From contig JADKGE010000007.1 in assembly GCA_016717115.1 (NCBI GenBank), positions 124,001-188,000 on the forward strand: a stretch of DNA of 64,000 nt. Direction: 5' to 3'. Below are positions 18,973-26,960 of this stretch, piece after piece (within the stretch, counting starts at the first letter, position 1; each line of letters starts with the position of its first letter). The notes beneath the pieces are model-generated. The model worked only from the letters and a program-made list of their open reading frames with translations. It searched no databases and had not been told where the DNA came from. The position numbers and the translations under genes are program-made. This DNA is from Actinomycetota bacterium (lineage in GTDB: Bacteria; Actinomycetota; Actinomycetes; S36-B12).

Positions 18973-19419
18973 TCAGCAGAGGTCGGCCAGTTTCGTGACC
19001 TCGCCGCCGAGCACCTGCTGCACGTCCTGCGGGGTGATGGCGGGCGGGAACGCCAGCCCGATCTCGCCGACCACCAGGAACGAGGTTCGGTCGGTCACGA
19101 TCTCGATCTTGTCGACGGCCGGGTTCTGCGACGACCCGTCGCCCACGAGTGCGGTGCACAGGCGGGTGAACGTCTCGTCGAGCTCGGCCTGGCCCATGAC
19201 CATGACGGCGTAGCGCCCCGATCCGTCCATCGTCGTGCAGATGACGTAGTCCTCCTGGGAGCACACGGAGGCGAGGCTGGCCTCGACGAGGTCGAGGCGT
19301 GCCGAGTCCGCGGTCACTGCCTTCGTCGGTCCGGTGGGTTCGGCATCCGTCGCCGAGGTGCAGGAGGCGAGCAGAAGCGCGGCCGCGGCGGCGATCGTGG
19401 CGATGTGGCGAGTTCTCAC
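18973..19419 (-). CDS. Putative lipoprotein of unknown function
   Basis: 148 residues. GTG start at 19419 with GGGGG 5-10 nt upstream. The signal peptide ends in the lipobox LASC (about residue 20). The mature domain has four further Cys (SVCSQ, VICTT, RLCTA and the last residue), likely two disulfides, and alternating beta and helical segments. It converges on the multicopper oxidase gene. No family recognised. Confidence 0.7.
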   Translation of the reverse strand: MRTRHIATIAAAAALLLASCTSATDAEPTGPTKAVTADSARLDLVEASLASVCSQEDYVICTTMDGSGRYAVMVMGQAELDETFTRLCTALVGDGSSQNPAVDKIEIVTDRTSFLVVGEIGLAFPPAITPQDVQQVLGGEVTKLADLC

Positions 19420-19583
19420 GGGACCCCCGGGGTGGCGTGTGGATGAATGCTGAGCGGCGCTCGGTCGGGCGTTGACGAGCGGACGCGCGGCATCAGTCTA
19501 GGCAATCTGCGGCGGGACTTCTGGCCCCCGTTCGCCACCGGCTCGGGTGTCTAATGGATCGCATCGAGGCCTTGGGGGTTCTC

Positions 19584-20924
19584 ATGCGCAGGTATGCGTT
19601 GGCCGCAGCCGCTTTCGTGCTTCTCGTGGGATGCTCCGCGTCGGTGTCCGTCGGCACGGACGCGCCCTCAGGCGAGGCCTCGGCCGGCAGTTCGGCCAGC
19701 GCGCCGGCACCGTCGGGCGGCGCGACGCCGGGCGCGAGTGCCTCCGCGGGATCCGAGGCGTCCGCCGCGCCGTCCGTCGGGCCGGGCTTCACCCTCGTGA
19801 GTCAGAACCTCGCCGAGCCGGGCAGGGGCGGCTTCAGCGCCGTGGGCGGGCTCGACGCCGTCGTCGCCGCCGCCACCTACACGATCGTCTCCGACGACGA
19901 CTACGACGTGGGCATGGTGTTCTCCACCGACGGCGGCATGACGTGGACGCGGGGCGGCGTCATCACCCAGCCCGCCCTCCAGATCCTTTCCTCGCTGATG
20001 GTCACCGAGAAGGGCGTCGTCATGGTGGGCCACAGCAGCGTGAAGAAGGGCGACAGCTTCGTCAACGAGGCGCTGATCGTCGCGGCGCCCGCGCCCGACT
20101 ACGTGCCCGAGGTAGTCGACAACCCGCCGGAGTTCGCCGGCAACGTCTCCCTGATCTCCGTGTTCAAGGATGGCACCGACTGGGTGATCATCGGCTCCAC
20201 CGACAAGGCCGACCGCAAGAACATCGAGGAGTCGAACGACTTCCCCACGGTGTGGCGGTCCGCCGACGAGGGGTCGACGTGGTCGGCCAACGTGCTCAGC
20301 ATCCCGGGCTCGCAGGACACGCCGCTGTCCAGCTTCACCCTCGGGCCGGACGGCTCGTGGAACCTGTTCGGCGAGTCGTACCCGGGCAGCGGCGACCAGC
20401 AGTTCAACGCCGCCTGGCTGCGCTCCACCGACTCCGGGGCCTCCTTCGAGCTCATGTATCCGAAGGCCTTCGCGGGCATCCACGACCAGGGGGCGCGGCG
20501 CGGGGTGTTCTCGGCGTCGGGGGCCATCGCGATTGACGGCTGGGACGAGGTGACCGATCAGGGCGACGAGGTCTCGGTCGCGTGGGCCGCAGGCGCCGGC
20601 GAGCAGATCCAGGCGATCGGCAGCCCCGAGCTGCCCGTCGAGGGCGGCACGCCGCCGGGGGACTTCGTCGACGGCCTGCTGTGGGACAACGAGACCCTGG
20701 TTATGTGGGGGAGCGCGGACGGCTCGTACCCGATGCCCGACGTGCAGTTCTGGGCGTTCGACGGAGCACAGTTCGTGCCGACGACGACGTTGCCCGGCGA
20801 CGGCGAGCTCGTCGCGGTGAGCCGGATCCTCACCAGCGCGGGCACCGCGCTCGCGTTCGGCACGACCGGCCCGGACAAGGAGCAGCGCAACCTGGGCATC
20901 TGGGCAGGCCAACTAGGCGAGTAA
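19584..20924 (+). CDS. Lipoprotein with Asp-box (BNR-like) beta-propeller
   Basis: 446 residues from ATG 19584, which follows CTTGGGGGTTC, the same ribosome-site block as before the multicopper oxidase gene. Lipobox LVGC (about residue 17), then a Ser/Ala/Pro tether of about 50 residues. Asp-box motifs are visible as STDGGMTW, SADEGSTW and STDSGASF, the hallmark of sialidase-like propellers and photosystem-assembly-factor-like repeats. No sialidase catalytic set is evident, so a surface binding or scaffold role is more likely than hydrolysis. A palindromic repeat follows at 20951. Confidence 0.75.
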   Translation: MRRYALAAAAFVLLVGCSASVSVGTDAPSGEASAGSSASAPAPSGGATPGASASAGSEASAAPSVGPGFTLVSQNLAEPGRGGFSAVGGLDAVVAAATYTIVSDDDYDVGMVFSTDGGMTWTRGGVITQPALQILSSLMVTEKGVVMVGHSSVKKGDSFVNEALIVAAPAPDYVPEVVDNPPEFAGNVSLISVFKDGTDWVIIGSTDKADRKNIEESNDFPTVWRSADEGSTWSANVLSIPGSQDTPLSSFTLGPDGSWNLFGESYPGSGDQQFNAAWLRSTDSGASFELMYPKAFAGIHDQGARRGVFSASGAIAIDGWDEVTDQGDEVSVAWAAGAGEQIQAIGSPELPVEGGTPPGDFVDGLLWDNETLVMWGSADGSYPMPDVQFWAFDGAQFVPTTTLPGDGELVAVSRILTSAGTALAFGTTGPDKEQRNLGIWAGQLGE

Positions 20925-20950
20925 CCCCACCCACCGCACCCCACCCCACC

Positions 20951-21022
20951 CCCACGCCGAGCGGTGAGTTGTCGGGGTCAAACCGCGCGGATTTGCCCCG
21001 ACAACTCACCGCTCGGCGTGGG
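20951..21022. repeat. Intergenic palindromic repeat, copy 1
   Basis: 27-bp perfect arms (20951-20977 and 20996-21022) around an 18-nt loop. The arms contain GAGCGGTGAGTTGTCGGG, also in copies at 22073 and 23159. It lies 26 nt after the 19584 gene, so it may also terminate transcription. Confidence 0.85.
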
Positions 21023-21089
21023 CGGGGCAGGCTCCGGGGGCGCCTGCGGCTCCGGAGCCCGCTGGCCAGATGGGCCTTGATGTCCGACC

Positions 21090-22043
21090 ATGGTCGATGT
21101 GAGCCCGCCATGCCCCGCCGATCGAGAGCCGTGCCGCGCCTCTGGACGCGTCCGCCTGACGCTGGTGGTCGTCGCGGCGTGCCTCGTCGTCTGTGCCTGT
21201 GCACCCGCCCTCGTCCTGACGACCCCGAGCCGCGAGGCTCCTCGGAGCCAGGCGACGCCCCCCGCTGCGGCGATCTCCGAAGCGCCCGTCGACGTGCCGC
21301 CGGGATTGGTGCTCGCCGGCCGCGGGGCCTCCGCGCCTCTGCCCGCCGTGGACCCGCCCAGGCACGCCTCGTCGACCGCTCCGGAGGCGTCACCGGAGCC
21401 GGACCCGGAGCCGGGCGCGGAGTCGAAGCCGACCACGGACGCCGAGTCGACGTCTTCGGGCGCAGAGCCGGACTCGTCGATTGCGCCGGTCGTCGGCGTC
21501 GTCGTCGAGATCACCAGCGACCCGGCACCCGTGGGGTCGCTCGTCCTCGGTGACTCCCTGCTCCTGTCGGCCGGCGTCGGACCGGTTCTCCAGGAGCGCG
21601 GCTACATCGTTGCTGGCACCGTCGGGCGGGGCGTCAGTGACGGTTACCTGCTCGACTACCTGCCGACCGAGCCGGCACAGGACGCGCCGGCCTGGGTCAT
21701 CGAGCTCGGCACGAACAACCCCGGCGACCCCGGCACCGTCGCCCGGCTCGAGGGTTGGGTCGACCTCATCGACTCGCTGCGCAACCCGGATGACCCCCAG
21801 CACGTCTACTGGGTGCTCCCGTACCGACCCGAGGAGTACCACGGCCCTATGGACGGCTTCTCCCTCGACGCGTTCAACGCCGAGCTCGTCCGGCTGGCCG
21901 ACGAGCGCCCCTGGCTCACCGTCCTCGACTTCGCCGGCGCGGCGGAGGTGAACCCGCAGTGGTTCGCCGCCGACACGGCGATGCACCTGCACCCGGACGC
22001 GGAGGGTCAGAGCCACCTGCTGAGGCTGATTGCCGGGGAGTGA
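21090..22043 (+). CDS. Secreted SGNH/GDSL-type hydrolase
   Basis: 317 residues. An N-terminal hydrophobic helix (about 23-45, including CAC and CLVVCAC) anchors or exports it. A Pro/Glu/Ser-rich linker of about 90 residues follows. The C-terminal domain has the SGNH blocks: LVLGDSLLLSAG with the nucleophile Ser (about residue 155), IELGTNNPG with the Asn, and DTAMHLHPDAEGQ with the Asp-His pair. It probably removes acyl groups from a cell-surface polymer such as peptidoglycan or glycan. ATG 21090 lacks a clear ribosome site. It sits between two palindromic repeats. Confidence 0.8.
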   Translation: MVDVSPPCPADREPCRASGRVRLTLVVVAACLVVCACAPALVLTTPSREAPRSQATPPAAAISEAPVDVPPGLVLAGRGASAPLPAVDPPRHASSTAPEASPEPDPEPGAESKPTTDAESTSSGAEPDSSIAPVVGVVVEITSDPAPVGSLVLGDSLLLSAGVGPVLQERGYIVAGTVGRGVSDGYLLDYLPTEPAQDAPAWVIELGTNNPGDPGTVARLEGWVDLIDSLRNPDDPQHVYWVLPYRPEEYHGPMDGFSLDAFNAELVRLADERPWLTVLDFAGAAEVNPQWFAADTAMHLHPDAEGQSHLLRLIAGE

Positions 22044-22072
22044 CCGTCATCTCCGTCCACCCCCGTTCCCGC

Positions 22073-22128
22073 GAGCGGTGAGTTGTCGGGCTCGCGAACC
22101 CCGGCTCGAGCCCGACGACTCACCGCTC
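22073..22128. repeat. Intergenic palindromic repeat, copy 2
   Basis: 22-bp arms (22073-22094 and 22107-22128) with one G-T wobble and a 12-nt loop. The arm shares GAGCGGTGAGTTGTCGGG with copy 1. It lies between convergent genes, 30 nt after the SGNH hydrolase stop. Confidence 0.85.
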
Positions 22129-22183
22129 GACGGGGTGGGGTGCGGCGCGGTGGGGTGCGGGGGGTGGGGTGGGGGCTTGGGGG

Positions 22184-23053
22184 TCAGGATCGCGCCCTTA
22201 GGGCGTTCAGCACCATTGGCGCCATCGTCCAGGGGCGCTTGAGGTCTGCCGCGGTGAACACGATCACCAGCCAGCCGGCCTCCTGAAGCAGGTTGCGGCG
22301 CTGCGCATCCGAGCGGCGACGCTGCTCATCGAGGTGGACGAGCCCGTCGTACTCGACGATGACGCGTTGCGCGGGCCAGGCCAGATCCGCCCGGGCCAGC
22401 CACTCACTCCGCACGACGATGTCGATGTTGCACTCCGGCTGCGGGACACTGCCCAGCATGAGGTGCACGCGGACGAGGGATTCCCCGGGTGATTCGGCGC
22501 GTGCGTCGACGAGGGTCAGGGCGTACCGGGCATTGACGACGCCCCGCCGCCGACGCGCCCAACCAACCATGGTGCGAAGGTCCATCGGGGTGGCGAGCGC
22601 TTCGTGCAGCGCGAAGTCGCCCATGGCCACCAGGGGTTCCAACGCGACGAGTTCGGCGCAGTCGATCCAGGTGCGCGCGGGCGTGGTGACCCGCTGGCCG
22701 GCCACCTCGGTGACGTGCTCCGGCGGCAGTCGCAGCCGGCGCCCGCGGACGCCTCGGCGCTGTGGTCGTGCCACGTCGGGCGGCACCGCGACCGTGACCG
22801 GGTGATCGTCGATGTGCAGGCCGATGCGCGGCGGCAGTGGGAGCCCCCATACCCGGGCGGCGGCAACATCGGCGAGGACGGCGGCCGGTGGCGCGGCGAG
22901 AATCGCAGCGGACCGCATCGCCCGCTCAGGGTCGGGAGTGGGTGTCGGAATCCGCACCCCGCGTGACGGACGAACGAAGCCGGGACCACGCAACTGGTCG
23001 GCGGACAGCCCGCGAGCGCCGCGGGCGGTGACGAGGAAGGGCTCGGTCGACAT
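22184..23053 (-). CDS. DUF559 family protein with predicted nuclease fold
   Basis: 289 residues from ATG 23053; a GTG at 23080 is a less certain alternative. The N-terminal half resembles the helix-turn-helix and AbiEi-like part common in actinobacterial members. The C-terminal 100 residues have the Vsr/DUF559 endonuclease-like core: ADLAWP, VIVEYDGLVH, a basic RRRSDAQRRN segment and LVIVFTAADL. Such proteins are numerous in actinobacteria, and their function is not established. It is bracketed by palindromic repeats at 22073 and 23159, which suggests a mobile or recently inserted cassette. Confidence 0.75.
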   Translation of the reverse strand: MSTEPFLVTARGARGLSADQLRGPGFVRPSRGVRIPTPTPDPERAMRSAAILAAPPAAVLADVAAARVWGLPLPPRIGLHIDDHPVTVAVPPDVARPQRRGVRGRRLRLPPEHVTEVAGQRVTTPARTWIDCAELVALEPLVAMGDFALHEALATPMDLRTMVGWARRRRGVVNARYALTLVDARAESPGESLVRVHLMLGSVPQPECNIDIVVRSEWLARADLAWPAQRVIVEYDGLVHLDEQRRRSDAQRRNLLQEAGWLVIVFTAADLKRPWTMAPMVLNALRARS

Positions 23054-23158
23054 GAGCCAAGTGAGCAGCAGGTGGGGCACGCATTGAGTGCGGCGCCGCG
23101 GGCCTGTGCAGGCGGGCCCACGTCGTCACCCCCTGGGGAAGAACGCCAACCCCACGCC

Positions 23159-23214
23159 GAGTGGTGAGTCGTCGGGGTCAAATCGGGGCTTGTGAGCCCG
23201 ACAACTCACCGCTC
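23159..23214. repeat. Intergenic palindromic repeat, copy 3
   Basis: 22-nt arms (23159-23180 and 23193-23214) with three mismatches, two of them wobbles. The right arm contains CCCGACAACTCACCGCTC, identical to the complement of the copy 1 arm. It lies 22 nt after the subtilase stop, so it could terminate that gene. Confidence 0.8.
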
Positions 23215-23236
23215 GACGAGGTGGGGTGGGGTGGGG

Positions 23237-25915
23237 CTAGCGGACTACTAGCTTGACGTAGTGCCGGGCCCCGCTGGGGTCGGTGATGCGCACCAGATAG
23301 GTGCCGGGCTTCGTCGGCTTCATGGCGGGCAGCGTGGCGCGTCCCGTGGCGCTCGTCGTGACCGAACCGAGCCGCACGAAGGAGCCGCCCACCTTGATCT
23401 GCACAGCGACCTTCGTCGACGCCGGCAAGCCAGGAACGCTCAGCCGCACGATGGTGCCGTGTTTCGTCGACGCCGTCGGCGCCTTGCCGGCGGTGGCCGC
23501 CGCAGGCGCGACGCTGGTCGGCCGGATGCTGGTGGCTTGCGCTGCCGACGGCCGAACGACGCCGGCACCGGCCGGCCCGATGAAGGTCACGGTCGCCACG
23601 GTGGTCGTCACGCTTGGCGTGACGGGAGCGGTCGGAACGATGGGCGGCGCGACCGGGGCGACGACGACCACCGGCGCCGGTGCCGAGCCGCCACCACCGG
23701 TGTCGGCGGAATCGCTCGACGTGCTGGCGCTGCCGCCCCCGCCCCCGCCCCCGCCGGTGGGCGGTGCCGACGCAACGGGCGTGACCGCGACCCTGGCCGA
23801 CGGGGTGCCGGCGCCCGAGCCGTTCGTGGCGATGATGTCCACGTAGTAGGTGGTGGCGTTGGTCAGCCCGGTGATGGTGCAGGTCAGGCCCGTGAGCGGG
23901 CTGGGCTGGCAGGTGCCGCGGCTGGTGCCGCCCACCGCCGCGTCCCACGCGGTGGCGGTGTACGAGGTGATGGCGCTGCTGCCCGGGGAGGATGGCGCGA
24001 TCCAGGTGAGCACCGCCGACCCGTCGCCGGCGAGCGCCGTCGGTGAGCGCGGCGCGGTCGGTGCCGTCGCCGGCGCGACCGGCGTCACGGTGGCTCGGGC
24101 CGAGGCGATGCTCGACCCGACGGCGTTCGTGGCGACTGCGTCGACGAAGTATGACGTCCCGTTGGCCAGGCCGGTGATGGTGCAGGTCAGGCCGGTGAGC
24201 GGGCTGGGCTGGCAGGTGCCGCGGCTGAGGCCACCGCTGGCGGCGCTCCAGGCCGTGGCGGTGTAGGAGGTGATGGCGCTGCCGCCGTTGGACGCCGGTA
24301 TGGCCCAGCTGACCACGGCCGACGAGGCGCCCGCGACAGCCAGCACGGACTGCGGCGCGGACGGCCTGGCGGCGGGCGTGACGGGGATCCTCGTCGACGC
24401 GGCGCTCGCGCCTTCGGCGTTCGTGGCGAGCGCGTCGACGTAGTAGGTGGTGCCGTTGATCAGGCTGCCGACGGTGCAGGTCAGGGCGGTGAGCGGACTG
24501 GGCTGGCAGGTGCCCTGGGGGGTGCCCCCGCTGGCGGCGTTCCAGGCCGTCGCGGTGTACGACGTGATCGCGGTCCCGCCGCTGAGGATGGGCGAGGACC
24601 AGGTGACCACCGTCGCTGCGTCGCTCGGGGCGGCGGCCACCGCGCTCGGCGCGGACGTCGGGCCGAGGTAGAGGAGTCGGTTCGGGTCGGAGCCGCCACG
24701 GCTCACCGGGGGAACGGGCACGGTGGCGGCCGAGGTGATGGCGGTGGCCACCTGCGCCGGGGTGAGGGTGGGGGAGGCACTGAGGATGCGTGCCGCTGCA
24801 CCGGCCACGTGCGGCGAGGCCATCGATGTGCCGGACATGGTCGCGGTGGCCGAGGGATCGGTGATCCCGGCGGAGAGGATGCTGTCCCCGGGCGCGTAGA
24901 GGTCGGTGCAGGCTCCGAAGTCCGAGGCCTGGGTCGGGGACCACACGGCGAACGCATCGAGACTCGTCGACGCGTTGACCGTGATGGCCGCCGCGATGTG
25001 CGCGGGGCTCAAGCCACATGCGTCAGTGTTCGAGTTGCCGGACGCCACGACCACCGTGATGCCGTCGGTGATCATCGCCTGGACGGCCACGTCGAGCGCC
25101 AGGTCGACCGAATTCACGGTGAGGCTCATGTTCGCAACCGCCGGCGTGCCGGCCGCATGGTTGCCCACGACCCAGTTGGCGCCGCTGATGACGTCGGAGA
25201 TGGACGTCGTCGGATCGCACGGGAACACGCGCACGGGCACGAGGCTGACCTGCTTGGCGACCCCGTACGTGCTGCCGCCGATGGTGCCGGCCACGTGCGT
25301 GCCGTGCCCCTCGCAGTCCTCGGTGCCCGTGACTCCCGTCGCGAAGTTCGCTCCCGGCAGCACCCGTCCCGTGAACTCGGTGTGGGTCGACAGGATGCCG
25401 GTGTCGATGACGTACGCGGTGACGCCGGTGCCGTCGGTCGTGTACTGGTACGTCGAGTCGAGCGGCAATGCGCGCTCATCGACGCGGTCCAGGCCCCAGG
25501 GCCCCCCGACCCCGATCACCTGGCTCGCTGCGACGTCGGCGGCAGCGTCCAGCGTGACGATGCGATCGGGCTCGGCCCACGCGATCTCGGGAGACTGCGT
25601 GAGCTCGGTGGCGAGGGCCTCGGCGGAATCGATGCTCAGCGGCTCGGCGAGGGTGACCGTACGCAGCCCGAAGCCGATGGCCTCGCCGGGTGCGATCGAG
25701 GTCACGGTGACGTCGGACGAGCCGCTCGCCTCGCCGGTGGCCTCCGCTGGCGCGACGCCGGGCTCGTAGGCGACGATCATCGAGGTGACCGCGGGCTGAG
25801 GGTCGGCAGGCGCCCCGGGGGCGGATGCGGGTGAGGCGGCTACGGCCGGCGAGACGAGTGCCGGCACGAGGCCGAACGCCGCGACGGCAAGGACAATGGA
25901 CGGAAGCCGCTTCAC
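23237..25915 (-). CDS. Secreted subtilisin-like serine protease with three Fn3 domains
   Basis: 892 residues from GTG 25915. Signal peptide with AVAA cleavage (about 28), an inhibitor-like propeptide (about 40-140), then an S8 proteinase K-type domain: Asp in VIDTGI (about 168), His in GHGTHVAGT (about 203), Ser in GTSMASPHVAG (about 361). Three Fn3 repeats with Cys pairs follow, then a Gly-rich linker and a C-terminal domain of about 75 residues homologous to the end of the multicopper oxidase at 13137. It should degrade proteins outside the cell or at its surface. A TACCCT element 7 nt before the GTG suggests a leaderless mRNA. Confidence 0.92.
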   Translation of the reverse strand: MKRLPSIVLAVAAFGLVPALVSPAVAASPASAPGAPADPQPAVTSMIVAYEPGVAPAEATGEASGSSDVTVTSIAPGEAIGFGLRTVTLAEPLSIDSAEALATELTQSPEIAWAEPDRIVTLDAAADVAASQVIGVGGPWGLDRVDERALPLDSTYQYTTDGTGVTAYVIDTGILSTHTEFTGRVLPGANFATGVTGTEDCEGHGTHVAGTIGGSTYGVAKQVSLVPVRVFPCDPTTSISDVISGANWVVGNHAAGTPAVANMSLTVNSVDLALDVAVQAMITDGITVVVASGNSNTDACGLSPAHIAAAITVNASTSLDAFAVWSPTQASDFGACTDLYAPGDSILSAGITDPSATATMSGTSMASPHVAGAAARILSASPTLTPAQVATAITSAATVPVPPVSRGGSDPNRLLYLGPTSAPSAVAAAPSDAATVVTWSSPILSGGTAITSYTATAWNAASGGTPQGTCQPSPLTALTCTVGSLINGTTYYVDALATNAEGASAASTRIPVTPAARPSAPQSVLAVAGASSAVVSWAIPASNGGSAITSYTATAWSAASGGLSRGTCQPSPLTGLTCTITGLANGTSYFVDAVATNAVGSSIASARATVTPVAPATAPTAPRSPTALAGDGSAVLTWIAPSSPGSSAITSYTATAWDAAVGGTSRGTCQPSPLTGLTCTITGLTNATTYYVDIIATNGSGAGTPSARVAVTPVASAPPTGGGGGGGGSASTSSDSADTGGGGSAPAPVVVVAPVAPPIVPTAPVTPSVTTTVATVTFIGPAGAGVVRPSAAQATSIRPTSVAPAAATAGKAPTASTKHGTIVRLSVPGLPASTKVAVQIKVGGSFVRLGSVTTSATGRATLPAMKPTKPGTYLVRITDPSGARHYVKLVVR

Positions 25916-25922
25916 ATCTCTC

Positions 25923-25928
25923 AGGGTA
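25923..25928 (-). promoter_or_regulatory. -10 element of the subtilase gene
   Basis: TACCCT on the minus strand, 7 nt before GTG 25915, consistent with a leaderless transcript. Confidence 0.4.
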
Positions 25929-25961
25929 CGCGACGTTGACGACCGCCCAAAAAGATGACGG

Positions 25962-26738
25962 CTAGTCGCGGATGCGACGCTCGGGAAGCAGCCCGATCTC
26001 GCGCGCCCGGCCCGCCGTCGCCCGTCGGTCCTGCGTGCCCAGGATCCGCATGATCGACTGCAGGTCCTTCTTGATCGTGGGGATCGAGTAGCCGAGCTCC
26101 TTCGCGATCTCACCGTTCGTGCGGTCGTTGCCGATGAGCTCGAGGATCTGGCGCTGCCGGTCGGAGATGCGCACCTCGCGGTGCGGCACGGGTGCCGTCC
26201 GCCGCCAGCGGTCGACGAGGATGCTGCGCTGGTTGTTCAGCCACATGCCGACGGCAGCGGTGACTCCGTCGAGGTACTGCCACTCATCCGAGGTCCATTC
26301 GAGCTCGGTCTCCCGCTGCAGGGACATGGCACCGATCGGCACGCCCGAGTTGATGACGGGAACGCAGATCATGTGCGTGCCGGGCGCGTTGTGAGCGGCC
26401 TCCGTCGCGTCGTGCTGCGAGGCCTCCAGGAACGGGTAGTCGTGGGTCAGCTGCCCCATGGCGACCACGATGGCCCGCATCGAGTTGAAGGTGTCGCACA
26501 CCGGCAGGGGCAACGTGGTCGGCAGCGCGCGGAACGCCGCCGCCTCCTCGTCGTCGTAGCCGAAGTTGCCGACCAGCTCCAGGGAGTCGGCTCCGTTATG
26601 GGCGTACACCTGCCCGGCGCTGATGTGAACGGGGGCCAGCGCCCCGAGCACCATGGCCCGGGTGGCGGCGTCGCCGTCGGGGTTGCCGGCGAGGAAACGA
26701 AGAAAGTAGGTCAACGCGGTGATGCGGTCCCGCTCCAT
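25962..26738 (-). CDS. GAF-domain LuxR-type transcriptional regulator
   Basis: 258 residues from ATG 26738; GGAGG stands 5 nt before it and itself overlaps an upstream in-frame ATG at 26750. Residues about 20-170 look like a GAF sensor domain (FGYDDEEA, PVINSGVPIGAMSLQ). The C-terminal LuxR helix-turn-helix is seen as ISDRQRQILELIGND ... NGEIAKELGYSIPTIKKDL. There is no receiver domain. It may respond to a small ligand or redox cue. Its targets are unknown; inverted repeats upstream (26798-26830) may be its own operator. The subtilase gene lies directly downstream, with its own promoter. Confidence 0.85.
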   Translation of the reverse strand: MERDRITALTYFLRFLAGNPDGDAATRAMVLGALAPVHISAGQVYAHNGADSLELVGNFGYDDEEAAAFRALPTTLPLPVCDTFNSMRAIVVAMGQLTHDYPFLEASQHDATEAAHNAPGTHMICVPVINSGVPIGAMSLQRETELEWTSDEWQYLDGVTAAVGMWLNNQRSILVDRWRRTAPVPHREVRISDRQRQILELIGNDRTNGEIAKELGYSIPTIKKDLQSIMRILGTQDRRATAGRAREIGLLPERRIRD

Positions 26739-26797
26739 CTCAGCCTCCATGGCGAGCCTAGGTCACGAATGCCGGGAATTCGCGCTGAGAGGTGTAA

Positions 26798-26830
26798 CCG
26801 GATATATCCCCTCAAGAGACGACTATCCGG
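26798..26830. promoter_or_regulatory. Nested palindromes, possible regulator operator
   Basis: CCGGATA (26798-26804) and TATCCGG (26824-26830) form an inverted repeat, and GGATATATCC (26800-26809) is itself a perfect palindrome. They lie 60-92 nt upstream of the LuxR-type gene. Confidence 0.4.
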
Positions 26831-26880
26831 CGGCTACGGGGGCGACGGCGTCGTAGCGTTAGCCCTGCAGGCGGGAAGCA

Positions 26881-26900
26881 CTCGTCCGGGGGAGGACGAG
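26881..26900 (-). terminator. Hairpin after the GGDEF/EAL-like gene
   Basis: CTCGTCC pairs with GGACGAG around a 6-nt loop. It lies about 60 nt beyond the stop at 26961 on the minus strand. The 26739-26960 gap has no credible gene. Confidence 0.4.
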
Positions 26901-26960
26901 CAGCGGAACGCTTGGGGTCAGTGGGCTGCCGAGGGGCGAGCCCATTGGCCCTTCGCATTG

